64,000 nt of DNA from NCBI RefSeq assembly GCF_000478885.1, contig NC_022567.1:1240001-1304000 (forward strand), given 5' to 3'. The stretch is from Adlercreutzia equolifaciens DSM 19450. GTDB taxonomy: Bacteria > Actinomycetota > Coriobacteriia > Coriobacteriales > Eggerthellaceae. Below, piece after piece: positions 45,522-53,590 of the stretch. The translations under genes were made by a program, and so were the position numbers. The notes under the pieces are model-generated. The model was given only the letters and a program-made list of their open reading frames with translations. It ran no database searches and was not told the origin of the DNA. The stretch's first letter is position 1. Each line of letters starts with the position of its first letter.

Positions 45522-47021
45522 ATGAGCACAGAATCAATGACCACGACAGGGGCCGCCGTGCCCCAGGCCGCAGCGGACGGGGTGACCAACCCCAAGGGCA
45601 TCGGCTTGTTTCGAATGGTCACCACGGTCATCACGCTCATCGTCGGCGCGGGCGTGTTCTCGCTGTCGGGCGATGCAGCGGCCGGCGGCGCGAGCGGCTG
45701 GGCGATACTGACCGCCTGGGGCATTTCCGCCATCGGCGTGTTCTGCCTCGTCATGACGTTCTTCGCGCTTTCCCGGGTTAAGCCCGACCTCAAGGGCGGC
45801 ATCTACACCTACGCCGCCACGGGATTCGGCGACTTCCTCGGCTTCAACAGTGCCTGGGGCTACTGGATCTCGGCCCTTCTGTGCACGGTCAGCTTCTCGG
45901 CGCTTCTGTTCGGCGCGCTGTCGTACTTCTTCCCGATCTTCGGCAACGGCACGAACCTCTACGCCGTCATCGGCGCCTCCTGCATCATCTGGTTCTACGC
46001 CTTCCTCGTGAGCCGCGGCATCAGCGAGGTGACTCTCATCAACGCGGTCATCACCATCTCGAAGTTCGTGCCCCTGCTCATCGGCATCATCGCCATCATC
46101 TTCATCGGCGCCTTCAAGCCCGACATCTTCATCGCGAACCTCACCACCGGAGCCGACCCGTCGCTCGCCTTCGTCGACCAGGTGCAGACGGCCATGATGG
46201 TGACCATCTGGGTGTTCATCGGCATCGAGGGCGCGGTGGCCATCTCCGGCCGCGCCAAGAAGGCGAAGGACGTGGGCAAGGCCACCATCATCGCGTTCAT
46301 CTGCGTGCTGACGCTGTACCTGACGGTGTCCATCCTCTCCATGGGCGTCATGCCGCTCTCCGAGCTGGCCAACCTCGAGAATCCGGCTCTGGCCTACGTG
46401 ATGCAGGCCGCCGTGGGCGATTGGGGCGCCGTGCTCATCAACTTCGCCGTGTCGCTCTCGCTCATCGGCGCCATGCTCGGCTATACGGTGCTCGCCAGCG
46501 AGTCCCCCTTCGAGGCCGCCGAGGAGGGCGTGTTCATCAAGGCCTTCGCCAAGACAAACAAGAAGGGCGCGCCGGTGGTGACGCTGGTGGTCACGAACAT
46601 CATCATCGAGCTGTTCCTCATCACCTGGCTGTTCACCGATTCCACCTACCAGTTCTTCTACACGCTGTCCGCCGGCATGATTCTTCTGCCGTACCTGCTG
46701 TCCGCCGCCTATTTCGCGAAAGTGGCCTTCAAAGAGCCCGAGGCCTTCAAGGGACACCTCAGCGGGCCGATTCTCTGGTGGCGTATCCTTGGCTGCGTGG
46801 GCGTCGTCTACAGCTTGTTCCTTTCGTGGGCCGCAGGCGTGCTCGGTGTCATCCTCATGTGCCTTTTGTACGTGCCCGGTATCATCATGTACATTTGGGG
46901 CAAGAAGGAGCGCGGCGAGAAGTACTTCCAGAGCACCCTGGACAAGGTGGTGCTCGTCGTTATCATCGCGGCAGCCTGCCTGTCTATCTACCTGTTGGTG
47001 ACGACGCCCGGCCTCGTGTAG
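45522..47021 (+). CDS. arcD: APC-family basic amino acid antiporter (ArcD-like)
   Basis: 499 residues from ATG 45522; GAGGAG lies 11 bases upstream, a little far, and an in-frame GTG at 45483 is less likely. Twelve to thirteen helices. The N-terminal MVTTVITLIVGAGVFSLSGDAA, FFALSRVKPDLKGGIYTYAA and GFGDFLGFNSAWGYWIS blocks match arginine/ornithine and related exchangers of the APA group. IGIEGAVAISGRAKKAKDVG is the usual helix 6 motif. It would import arginine for the arginine deiminase pathway, which is common in Eggerthella relatives. The arc catabolic genes are not in the window. The substrate is inferred. Confidence 0.82.
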   Translation: MSTESMTTTGAAVPQAAADGVTNPKGIGLFRMVTTVITLIVGAGVFSLSGDAAAGGASGWAILTAWGISAIGVFCLVMTFFALSRVKPDLKGGIYTYAATGFGDFLGFNSAWGYWISALLCTVSFSALLFGALSYFFPIFGNGTNLYAVIGASCIIWFYAFLVSRGISEVTLINAVITISKFVPLLIGIIAIIFIGAFKPDIFIANLTTGADPSLAFVDQVQTAMMVTIWVFIGIEGAVAISGRAKKAKDVGKATIIAFICVLTLYLTVSILSMGVMPLSELANLENPALAYVMQAAVGDWGAVLINFAVSLSLIGAMLGYTVLASESPFEAAEEGVFIKAFAKTNKKGAPVVTLVVTNIIIELFLITWLFTDSTYQFFYTLSAGMILLPYLLSAAYFAKVAFKEPEAFKGHLSGPILWWRILGCVGVVYSLFLSWAAGVLGVILMCLLYVPGIIMYIWGKKERGEKYFQSTLDKVVLVVIIAAACLSIYLLVTTPGLV

Positions 47022-47042
47022 CGACGCTTCGGTCGAAACGAG

Positions 47043-47077
47043 AAAGCGACCCCGGCAATCGCGCCGGGGCCGCTTTT
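47043..47077 (+). terminator. Terminator after the permease gene
   Basis: CCCCGGC (47050-47056) and GCCGGGG (47063-47069), extended by AAAGCG/CGCTTT across a single mismatch, followed by a T-run. Confidence 0.9.
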
Positions 47078-47167
47078 TTCACGGAAGGGGAGGGTGGTGG
47101 ATCCGTGGAAGGGAAGGAGCGAGCCAGGGATCCTTGGGCGAGCGCGCTGGCCTCGTTGTGCGCGTCC

Positions 47168-48106
47168 CTAGTCGAGATTAAGCGGCGAAGCGCTCTCCTC
47201 GCCGAAGAGCTTCAGGCACTCCTCGCTCACGACGAAGCGCGCCGCCTCGGGCAGCATGCGCACGGTGAAGGGCGTGGTCGTCCCCGTCACCTCGCCGTCG
47301 TATTGCACATCCAGCGGCGGGTCGGCGACGACGGTGCATTCCCGGCAGCGGAAGACCTCCATCACATCGGGGCGCGCGGGGAACTCGCCGGCGCGGTCGA
47401 GCATGCAGCTTAAGATCGCCGGGATGAGGCCCACTGCGTCGTGGGTGTTCATGACCACGATGTCGAACATGCCGTCGCGCGGCAGGTTCTCGTGGACGAG
47501 CGAGATGTCGAACTGCAGCTTCGAGAAGTTGATGGCGAGCACTCCCACGCCCTGGGTCTCGACGGTCTTCCCGTCGATGGTGAGCGTGATGCGGGAGAAC
47601 TGCGGCGCGAAGTTGGCGAAGGCCGCCGTGAAGTAGGCCATGGGGCCCAGAAGGCGCTTGGAGGGCTCCGCGCCCTCCATGATGGCGGCGTCGTAGCCGG
47701 CTCCGGCGATCATGGAGAATCCGAAGCGCTCGCCATTGGAGAGCTCGATCTCCCCGATGTCGAAATCCATGAGGCGCTGCTCGCGCATGAGATGGGCGAG
47801 CGCGTGGGGCTCGGCCGGCGAGGCGAGGTTCATGGCGAGCAGATTCGCGGTGCCAGCGGGGAAGGGGAGCAGCGGGATGCCCGTCTCGGCCAAAAGGTAG
47901 GCCACCGAGGCCACCGTGCCGTCGCCGCCAGCGGCTACCACGGCGTCGAAATTCTCGGCGTCGCGCAGAAAATCGGCGAGGTCGGTGTTACCGTCGGTGC
48001 AGCGCACGCAAATCTCGTCGCCGTCGGACGCAAAGGCGCGCATGAAGTCGTAAATGGCCCCGTCGCGGAAGCCGGAGGCCAGGTTGTTCACGATGAGGAG
48101 TTTCAC
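47168..48106 (-). CDS. Diacylglycerol/lipid kinase-family protein
   Basis: 312 residues. The kinase signature VVAAGGDGTVASVAYLL (about residues 55-71) and PFPAGTANLLAMNL (about 81-94) are complete. GVLAINFSKLQFD and PLDVQYDGE are the other family blocks. These proteins phosphorylate diacylglycerol, ceramide-like or other lipids at the inner membrane face. No membrane helix is present. The ATG at 48106 follows GGGAAAGGAATT. It is divergent from rnd. Confidence 0.88.
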   Translation of the reverse strand: MKLLIVNNLASGFRDGAIYDFMRAFASDGDEICVRCTDGNTDLADFLRDAENFDAVVAAGGDGTVASVAYLLAETGIPLLPFPAGTANLLAMNLASPAEPHALAHLMREQRLMDFDIGEIELSNGERFGFSMIAGAGYDAAIMEGAEPSKRLLGPMAYFTAAFANFAPQFSRITLTIDGKTVETQGVGVLAINFSKLQFDISLVHENLPRDGMFDIVVMNTHDAVGLIPAILSCMLDRAGEFPARPDVMEVFRCRECTVVADPPLDVQYDGEVTGTTTPFTVRMLPEAARFVVSEECLKLFGEESASPLNLD

Positions 48107-48172
48107 ATAATTCCTTTCCCTTGCTATTATAGGATGGTACTACAACCTCATCTCTTACAGACAAGGACCGTC

Positions 48173-49321
48173 GTGGAATACATTGCAAGCCAAGAAAACC
48201 TGGAGGCCTTCGTGCGCAGAGCGGCCTCGTCGTCGGTCTTGGCCATTGATACGGAGTTTCTGCGCGAGAAGACCTACTACGCGAACCTCTGCCTCATTCA
48301 GCTGGCCACGGATGCGGAAGTGGCCGTCGTGGATCCCTTCGCCATCGAGGACATGAAGGTGCTCGCCCCGCTGCTCACCGACTCTTCCATCGTGAAGCTC
48401 TTCCACGCCGGAGGCCAGGATTTGGAGATCCTCTATCGCGAGCTGGGCGTTTTGCCCGCGCCCCTGTTCGATACCCAGGTGGCGGCCACCCTTTTGGGCC
48501 ACACCCAGCAGATCGGCTACGGGCCTTTGGTGCACAGCCTGTGCGGCGTGAACTTGAAGAAGAGCGACTCGTTCACCGACTGGTCGCGCCGACCCCTTTC
48601 CACCTCCCAGCTGGAATACGCCGCCGACGACGTGATCTATCTGCCGAAGATGTACCGCATCATGGTGGAGAAGTTGGAGGCGAAGGGGCGTCTGCACTGG
48701 CTCGACAACGACTTCGCCGCCATGAGCGACCCGGCCCATTACGAGAGCGACCCCTTCGAGCGCTACAAGCGGCTCAAGCGCGTGGGCCAGCTTACGCGCC
48801 GGCAGCTCTCGGCGGCGCGGGAGGTGGCGTGCTGGCGCGAGGTGACGGCTCAGGAGCGCGATATGCCGCGCAAGTGGGTGCTCACCGACGAGCAGATCGT
48901 TGAGGCCTGCCGTCGCGAGTCCCGCACCATCGACGATTTGTTCCTGATCCGCGGCGTGCGCGAGAAGCTGAACACTCGGGACGCCCGGGCCGTGGCCACC
49001 GTGCTCGTCCGGGGTCTCGATGCCGCGCCCGATACGTGGCCCGAGCTGGACAAGTCGCCGAAGAGCGAGCGCAACGTCGATGCCGAGCTCGATCTCATGG
49101 AGGCGCTCGTGCGGCTGCGCGCCAAGGAGAACGACATCGCCATGCAGACGCTGGCCTCCCGGACGGAGCTCGCCCGCGTCGCCCGGGGCTACACCGCCGA
49201 CGTCGATGTGCTGCGCGGCTGGCGCCGCGCCATGGTGGGGGACGAGCTGCTGGAGCTTCTCGCCGGCCGGCTCGCCCTGTCCCTCGGCCCCGAAGGACTC
49301 GTGGTGACGCCGCGTTCCTGA
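48173..49321 (+). CDS. rnd: Ribonuclease D-like 3'-5' exonuclease
   Basis: 382 residues from GTG 48173, behind AAGGA. An ATG at 48134 is in frame but sits at the predicted transcription start: TATTAT at 48125-48130 is a good -10. DEDDy exonuclease motifs: VLAIDTEFLREKTY (Asp, Glu), KLFHAGGQDLEIL (Asp) and QLEYAADDVIYLPKMY (Tyr, Asp). One or two HRDC-like domains follow (about 200-370), the first with QLSAAREVACWREVTAQERDMPRKWVL in two blocks. It trims tRNA and other stable RNA 3' ends. Confidence 0.92.
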   Translation: MEYIASQENLEAFVRRAASSSVLAIDTEFLREKTYYANLCLIQLATDAEVAVVDPFAIEDMKVLAPLLTDSSIVKLFHAGGQDLEILYRELGVLPAPLFDTQVAATLLGHTQQIGYGPLVHSLCGVNLKKSDSFTDWSRRPLSTSQLEYAADDVIYLPKMYRIMVEKLEAKGRLHWLDNDFAAMSDPAHYESDPFERYKRLKRVGQLTRRQLSAAREVACWREVTAQERDMPRKWVLTDEQIVEACRRESRTIDDLFLIRGVREKLNTRDARAVATVLVRGLDAAPDTWPELDKSPKSERNVDAELDLMEALVRLRAKENDIAMQTLASRTELARVARGYTADVDVLRGWRRAMVGDELLELLAGRLALSLGPEGLVVTPRS

Positions 49322-49426
49322 GGCGGTTACGTATCTTTCACGCTTTCGGCGCCTCCCGGGCGACCGGGGCGCTCCCATGCCTATAATTGACTGCCAAAAA
49401 TGCAAGGCATACGCAAGGAGAACCCT

Positions 49427-50092
49427 ATGATTTCCAGCAGTTACCTCATGCTCATCGTCGCGACGCTCGTCATCGGCATGGGCGCCCAGTGGTACGTGAA
49501 CCACAAACTGAAGACCTACTCCCATGTGGCGAACTCCACGGGGCTGACCGGCGCCGAGGCGGCGCGCCAGATGCTTTCCTACTACGGCATCTCGAATGTG
49601 CAGGTCTTCCGCGGCGGTCCGGGCCAGGACTACTTCGACCCGCGCAGCAACTCGGTGACGCTCTCGCCCGAGGCCTTCGACGGGCGCACCATCACCGCCA
49701 CGGCCACGGCCTGCCACGAGGTGGGCCATGCCTGCCAGTACGCCCAGGACTACACGCCCATGAAGATCCGCGGGGCCATCGTGCCGGCGGTGAACCTGGC
49801 CTCGAACGCCTGGATCTTTCTGCTCATGGCTGGCATCGTCCTGAACATCGCCGGTCTTACCACCGCGGCCATCATCATGTACGCGGTGGTGGTGCTCTTC
49901 CAGCTGGTGACCCTGCCCGTCGAGTTCAACGCCTCCCAGCGCGCCATGGCCTACATGGGCCAGATCGGCCTGCCCGCCCAGGAGCGCAAGGGCGCCTTCG
50001 ACGTTCTGCGCGCCTGCGCCTTCACCTATCTGGCCGCCGCCCTCACCTCCATTCTGCAGCTTCTGTGGCTGCTCGGCCAGCGCCAGGAGTAA
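49427..50092 (+). CDS. Zinc metallopeptidase, YugP-like membrane protein
   Basis: 221 residues from ATG 49427, with AAGGAG 6 bases upstream. A membrane helix at the N-terminus (about 2-22) is followed by a soluble segment with TATACHEVGHACQYA, the HExGH-type zinc site. Two further helices lie at about 122-160 and a last one near 195-215. The QDYFDPRSNSVTLSP block before the zinc site is typical of the YugP/DUF-type neutral Zn peptidases. Substrate unknown. TATAAT (49382-49387) is a likely promoter -10. Confidence 0.88.
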   Translation: MISSSYLMLIVATLVIGMGAQWYVNHKLKTYSHVANSTGLTGAEAARQMLSYYGISNVQVFRGGPGQDYFDPRSNSVTLSPEAFDGRTITATATACHEVGHACQYAQDYTPMKIRGAIVPAVNLASNAWIFLLMAGIVLNIAGLTTAAIIMYAVVVLFQLVTLPVEFNASQRAMAYMGQIGLPAQERKGAFDVLRACAFTYLAAALTSILQLLWLLGQRQE

Positions 50093-50104
50093 ACGGAGCC
50101 TGCT

Positions 50105-51556
50105 GTGGCGGTGGAAGAGCGCGAGACGACAACGGAAGAGGAGGCCGGCGCGGCCCTGTCGGTGTCGGCGGCCATGGGCCTGGCCAAGAATGCCCTGGAA
50201 GAGGTCGTGGTGCGCCTGGTAGGCGAGGTCTCCGAAGTGAACGACAAGCCCGGCTACAAGGCCGTGTACTTCACCGTGAAGGACGAGAAGGCCTCGCTTC
50301 CGTGCATGATGTGGATGAACCGCTACCAGGCCTCGGGCGTGGCGCTTTCCGTCGGCGCCCTGGTGGAGCTCACCGGGCGCTTCTCGCTGTACGCGGCCAA
50401 GGGGCGCATGAACTTCGACGTGTTCTCGGTGTCGTTGGCCGGCGAGGGGCAGCTGCGGCTGCAGGTGGCCAACTTGGCGCGGGAGCTCGAGGCCATGGGA
50501 CTGATGGATCCGGCCCGCAAGCGTCCTTTGCCCGCCTATCCCGAGACCATAGGGCTCGTCACCTCGCCGCGCGGCGCCGCCGTCCACGACGTGCTGCGAA
50601 CCCTGCGACGGCGGTATCCCTTGGCCCGCATTCTGTTCGCCGGCGTTCCCGTGGAGGGCCCCGGGGCGGCCGACGGGCTCGTGGACGGTCTGGCCAAGGT
50701 GGTCTTTGCCGGCGCTGAGGTGGTGCTCCTCGTGCGCGGCGGCGGATCCTTCGAGGATCTCATGCCCTTCAACGACCGTCGGCTGGCGCGCACCATTGCC
50801 GCCTGTCCCGTGCCCGTGGTGACGGGCATCGGGCATGAGCCGGACACCTCCATCGCCGATATGGTGGCCGACGTGCGGGCCTCGACGCCCACGGCGGCCG
50901 CTGAGGCCGTGGCGCCGGCTCAGGGCGAGATCGCCGCCCGCATCCAGGGGCTCGGCGCCGCCATGGGCCATGCCGAGAGCCGTCGTTTGGACGCGCTGTC
51001 GATCAAGATGGAACGGGTGGCTTCCCTGCCGCTGTTCCGCGAGCCGACGCGCCTGTTCGACGGCGAGGCGCTGGCCTTGGACGACCTGTCCGACCGCCTC
51101 GGCCGCGCGCTGCCGGAGGCGCTGCGCGAGGATCGCCACAGACTGGGGCTTATCGGCGAGGCGCTGGGCCGCATGCTGCCCGGGCTGCTCTCGGCGCCCA
51201 GAGGAGCGGTGGGCGCCGCTGCAGGGCGCCTCGGCTACCTCGGCGAGCACTTCGGCGAGCGCTCCCGGCAGCAGCTCGATGGGGCGCGGGGGCGCCTGAT
51301 GCGCGCCGGCGCGGCGATGACCGACCCCTATCGCGCGTCGGTGGCCGTGAGCGCGGCGCGCCTGCACGATCTGTCGCCTCTGGCCATCATCGGCCGCGGT
51401 TACGCCATGGCCAAGGGGGAGGACGGCCGAGTGGTGAGCTCGGTGGACGGCGTCGCGGCGGGGGAGCGCCTCGTGGTGACCCTCTCCGACGGTGAGCTGG
51501 ACTGCACGGTGGACGATATCCGCCGCATCCACAGCGCCGTCGAGGCTTGGGACTGA
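50105..51556 (+). CDS. xseA: Exodeoxyribonuclease VII large subunit
   Basis: 483 residues from GTG 50105. OB-fold N-domain (VRLVGEVSEVNDKPGYKAVYFTVKDEKASLPCMMW in pieces, NFDVFSVSLAGEG), then the catalytic core with IGLVTSPRGAAVHDVL, VLLVRGGGSFEDLMPFNDRRLARTI and VTGIGHEPDTSIADMVADVRASTPTAAAE. A long coiled-coil region follows, and a C-terminal strand domain (AIIGRGYAMAKGEDG). It degrades single-stranded DNA with XseB. The N-terminus is longer than in E. coli by a Glu/Thr-rich stretch. Overlaps the frame of xseB's leader. Confidence 0.95.
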   Translation: MAVEERETTTEEEAGAALSVSAAMGLAKNALEEVVVRLVGEVSEVNDKPGYKAVYFTVKDEKASLPCMMWMNRYQASGVALSVGALVELTGRFSLYAAKGRMNFDVFSVSLAGEGQLRLQVANLARELEAMGLMDPARKRPLPAYPETIGLVTSPRGAAVHDVLRTLRRRYPLARILFAGVPVEGPGAADGLVDGLAKVVFAGAEVVLLVRGGGSFEDLMPFNDRRLARTIAACPVPVVTGIGHEPDTSIADMVADVRASTPTAAAEAVAPAQGEIAARIQGLGAAMGHAESRRLDALSIKMERVASLPLFREPTRLFDGEALALDDLSDRLGRALPEALREDRHRLGLIGEALGRMLPGLLSAPRGAVGAAAGRLGYLGEHFGERSRQQLDGARGRLMRAGAAMTDPYRASVAVSAARLHDLSPLAIIGRGYAMAKGEDGRVVSSVDGVAAGERLVVTLSDGELDCTVDDIRRIHSAVEAWD

Positions 51557-51606
51557 TGATACGCGCAGCGACGAGTGATACACGCAACGATGAGAAAGGA
51601 AGCGCC

Positions 51607-51873
51607 ATGAGCGATGCCGCGAACCTTGACGAGAAGAAGCCGGTGGAAGAGCTGACCTTCCGCGAGGCCTTGAGCGAGCTGGAGTCCATCGTCTCCGTGC
51701 TGGAGAGCAATACGCTGGAACTGGAGGAGTCCCTCGCCGCCTACGAGCGCGGCGTGGTGCTCTTGGGCTCGCTGCAGAAGCGCTTGGGCGCCGCCGAGCA
51801 GCAGGTGGAGGTGCTCATGGGCGAGCTGGTGGCCGCCCCCGACGACGAGACCCAGGACACGACCCTCTCCTAG
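51607..51873 (+). CDS. xseB: Exodeoxyribonuclease VII small subunit
   Basis: 88 residues from ATG 51607 with GAAAGGAAG upstream; in-frame starts farther up overlap xseA and lack such a site. It has LTFREALSELESIVSVLESNTLELEESLAAYERGVVLL (seen as three conserved stretches), the XseB helix pair, and an acidic tail. It binds the large subunit. Length is normal. Confidence 0.93.
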   Translation: MSDAANLDEKKPVEELTFREALSELESIVSVLESNTLELEESLAAYERGVVLLGSLQKRLGAAEQQVEVLMGELVAAPDDETQDTTLS

Positions 51874-51895
51874 GGCGGTGACGGCGCGACAGATT

Positions 51896-51979
51896 CCGTA
51901 GGGGCAGACCTTGGTCTGCCCACTCGACCGGAATGATGTCTTCAGTTGGAAGGGGGGGATCAAGGTCGCCCTCTACGGG
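51896..51979. repeat. Nested inverted repeat between xseB and ackA
   Basis: GGGCAGACC (51902-51910) and GGTCTGCCC (51913-51921) form a tight hairpin. Outside it, CCGTAGGGGC (51896-51905) can pair with GCCCTCTACGG (51969-51979). Sequences of this type (GTAGGGGC..ACC..GGT..GCCC) are common dispersed palindromes in other genomes. No gene in the 250-base gap. Confidence 0.55.
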
Positions 51980-52124
51980 GAGCCGCCTCCGCAATTCAAC
52001 GGAAAAAATGACGGGGTGTCAATCGGTGAGCGGCGCTCCGCTTGCCGATAAGGACGCGAGCAGGTGCGACGCGCCCTGCGTGCACTCCTAAAATAGGGGA
52101 AACTATTGATTAGGAGGTAAGTCA

Positions 52125-53348
52125 TTGAACGTCCTCGTCCTCAACGCCGGTTCTTCCTCTCTGAAGTATCAGCTCATCAATGTTGAAACCCATGAAGTGC
52201 TCGCCAAGGGCATCTGCGAGCGTGTCGGTTCCGCCGAGGCCTTCCACAAGCACGGCATCGACGAGAATGAGGTGGTCATCGACACCCCCATGCCCGATCA
52301 CAACGCCGCCATGGCCCTCGTGCTGGAGGCGCTGACGAGCGGCCCCACCAAGGCCATCGACTCTTTGGACGACATCGACGCCGTGGGGCACCGCGTGGTG
52401 CAGGGCGGCAAGTACTTCGATCGCTCCGTGCTCATCGATGACGATGTCGTCGCCAAGATCGACGAGCTGGCGGAGCTCGCGCCTCTGCACAACAAGGCCG
52501 CGCTCATGGGCATCGAGGCCTGCCGCGAGCAGATGCCCGGCAAGCCCATGGTGGCCGTCTTCGACACCTCGTTCTTCCAGACCATTCCGCCGAAGGCCTA
52601 CATGTACCCGTTGCCCTACGAGCTGTACGAGAAGCACGCCATCCGCAAGTACGGCGCCCACGGCACCTCGCATCGCTACATTGCCGAGCGCGCGGCCGCC
52701 TTCATGGACGAGCCCTTGGAGGACCTGAAGCTCATCACCTGCCATCTGGGCAACGGCTGCTCCATCTCCGCCATCGACCACGGCGTGGCCGTTGACACCT
52801 CCATGGGTCTCACGCCTCTTGATGGCCTTATGATGGGCACCCGCTGCGGCGCCATCGACCCGGCCATCGTCCCCTTCATCATGGAGAAGGAGAACCTCAC
52901 GGCGGCCGAGGTGAACGACCTCATGAACAAGAAGAGCGGGCTTTTGGGCATCTCTGGCATCTCCAACGACCTGCGCAGCGTGCGCCAGGCCTCCGAGGAG
53001 GGCGACGAGCGCGCCCAGCTCGCCTACGACATGTACTCGAACTCCGCGAAGAAATACATCGGCCAGTACATCGCCGTCATGGGCGGCGTCGATGCCATCG
53101 TGCTCACGGCCGGCGTGGGCGAGAACTGCGACAAGATGCGCCGCATGATCTTCGCGGGTCTGCAGCCGCTCGGCATCAAGATCGACCTGGAGAAGAACCG
53201 CAAGGGCCTGCGCGGCGAGCGCGAGATCTCCACGGACGACTCCGAGGTGCGCATCGTTATCATTCCCACCGACGAGGAGTACATGATCGCCCGCGACACC
53301 TATCAGCTGGTGAAGGAGGGCACGCTCGAGATCACCGAGCTTGCGTAG
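52125..53348 (+). CDS. ackA: Acetate kinase
   Basis: 407 residues from TTG 52125, with TAGGAGG 7 bases upstream. N-terminal VLNAGSSSLKYQL, then GHRVVQGGKYFDRSV (many homologues have HGG where this has QGG), FDTSFFQTIP, YGAHGTSHRYI, CHLGNGCS, DTSMGLTPLDGLMMGTRCG and LTAGVGENC. It makes ATP from acetyl phosphate. The matching pta gene is in the window but 4 kb away and on the other strand, separated by the flavoprotein/LuxR pair. Confidence 0.96.
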   Translation: MNVLVLNAGSSSLKYQLINVETHEVLAKGICERVGSAEAFHKHGIDENEVVIDTPMPDHNAAMALVLEALTSGPTKAIDSLDDIDAVGHRVVQGGKYFDRSVLIDDDVVAKIDELAELAPLHNKAALMGIEACREQMPGKPMVAVFDTSFFQTIPPKAYMYPLPYELYEKHAIRKYGAHGTSHRYIAERAAAFMDEPLEDLKLITCHLGNGCSISAIDHGVAVDTSMGLTPLDGLMMGTRCGAIDPAIVPFIMEKENLTAAEVNDLMNKKSGLLGISGISNDLRSVRQASEEGDERAQLAYDMYSNSAKKYIGQYIAVMGGVDAIVLTAGVGENCDKMRRMIFAGLQPLGIKIDLEKNRKGLRGEREISTDDSEVRIVIIPTDEEYMIARDTYQLVKEGTLEITELA

Positions 53349-53370
53349 GCGCTTTCGGCTCCGAAAAACT

Positions 53371-53422
53371 AGCCCCGGATTGACGGTTGTTCTGTAAAGA
53401 TCGTCAATCCGGGGCTTCTTTT
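53371..53422 (+). terminator. ackA terminator, 46-base hairpin repeat copy A
   Basis: A perfect 15-bp stem (53371-53385 with 53402-53416) and a 16-base loop, then TCTTTTT. Aligned with copy B (53454-53499 on the other strand) it is 34/46 identical, and stem changes are mostly paired. Confidence 0.88.
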
Positions 53423-53453
53423 TCTTCGGATTAGGCTGTTTCGGGAAAATGCT

Positions 53454-53499
53454 AGCCACAAATCGACGGTCCTAACGGAACAATCGTCGATTCGCGGCT
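53454..53499 (-). terminator. Terminator of the flavoprotein gene, hairpin repeat copy B
   Basis: On the minus strand AGCCGCGAATCGACG pairs with CGTCGATTTGTGGCT using two G-U pairs; loop of 16 bases. It lies 91 bases past the flavoprotein stop. Same length and similar loop as copy A, in inverted orientation. Confidence 0.75.
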
Positions 53500-53590
53500 G
53501 GAAAAAACGAGATCGAGGCCCAGAGCGGGCCACGATCTCGTGGGGAGGGATTGCGGGGCGCTCGGGTGCGCCCCTATCGCATCAGGCGAG

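Noticed and set aside
47441..48172. Open frame extending rnd upstream by about 240 codons
   Set aside because: It overlaps the divergent lipid kinase gene fully. The RNase D domain and ribosome-binding site fit GTG 48173.
48155..51583. Minus-strand frame of 1142 codons opposite rnd and xseA
   Set aside because: Same shadow pattern (His/Gly/Leu-rich), with no recognisable domain.
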